Origin: an uncultured Collinsella sp.
Lineage (GTDB): Bacteria; Actinomycetota; Coriobacteriia; Coriobacteriales; Coriobacteriaceae
Assembly: GCA_900754745.1 (NCBI GenBank)
Contig: CAAEEB010000056.1
Span: forward strand, 1-21,659
Length of the DNA stretch: 21,659 nt
Direction: 5' to 3'
In this document: positions 21,647-21,659 of the stretch, in pieces
Layout: the number at the start of each line of letters is the position of its first letter
How positions within the stretch are numbered: the stretch's first letter is position 1
Translations under genes and position numbers: made by a program
Notes under the pieces: generated by a model
Told to the model about the DNA's origin: nothing
What the model saw: only the letters and a program-made list of their open reading frames with translations
Database searches by the model: none

Positions 21647-21659
21647 TCGTTTCACGTCA

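Overview
The window looks like chromosomal DNA from a high-GC Gram-positive bacterium of the class Coriobacteriia, most likely a gut Collinsella-type organism. This rests on GC-rich wobble positions throughout, argCJBD, the Firmicutes-like veg-ispE pair in an actinobacterial-style genome, and a lysyl-tRNA synthetase with a C-terminal tRNA-binding domain. No database search was possible, so the genus is an inference. Almost everything present is housekeeping. I see no phage, transposase, CRISPR array or defence island.

Layout. (1) 1-2755: the end of an unidentified gene, then a fused double-ATPase EcfA and EcfT, the energizing module of an ECF vitamin/metal transporter. (2) 2786-3697: two tandem paralogous PNPOx-like flavin/PLP-fold proteins, closed by a long hairpin. 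(3) 3843-8848: an ArgR-type operator pair followed by argC-argJ-argB-argD, which makes ornithine by the acetyl-recycling route. No argF, argG, argH or argR is present. (4) 8849-9289: an AT-rich spacer holding a roughly 224-bp element bounded by 30-bp inverted repeats, a tRNA T-arm-like fragment and a bidirectional terminator. (5) 9290-11291, minus strand: tRNA-Val(UAC) and an asparagine-synthase-family amidotransferase, whose leader has a hairpin loop exactly complementary to its own Shine-Dalgarno. (6) 11592-17025, plus strand: a MurE-type ligase, a HAD phosphatase, glutamate racemase (murI), RNase PH (rph), an ITP/XTP pyrophosphatase (rdgB) and D-aminoacyl-tRNA deacylase (dtd). (7) 17112-18404: promoter and leader hairpin, then veg and ispE. 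(8) 18454-19496: tRNA-Pro(CGG), tatA and greA, with strong terminators between units. (9) 19575-21539: lysS with a Trbp111/EMAPII-like C-terminal domain, then a palindrome nearly identical to the one after dtd, then a terminator.

How the parts fit. ArgCJBD delivers ornithine. The MurE-type ligase has DDPG where meso-diaminopimelate ligases have DNPR, so it probably does not add diaminopimelate. Ornithine-containing peptidoglycan is, as I recall, reported for Collinsella. With MurI making D-glutamate, Dtd clearing D-amino acids from tRNA and a divergent AsnB-family amidotransferase, a peptidoglycan-precursor theme is plausible but unproven.

The most interesting unexplained items are the inverted-repeat element at 8891-9114, the asnB leader structure, the repeated GTTACGCGGTT palindrome, the perfect palindrome inside the tatA promoter, and the LysRS fusion.
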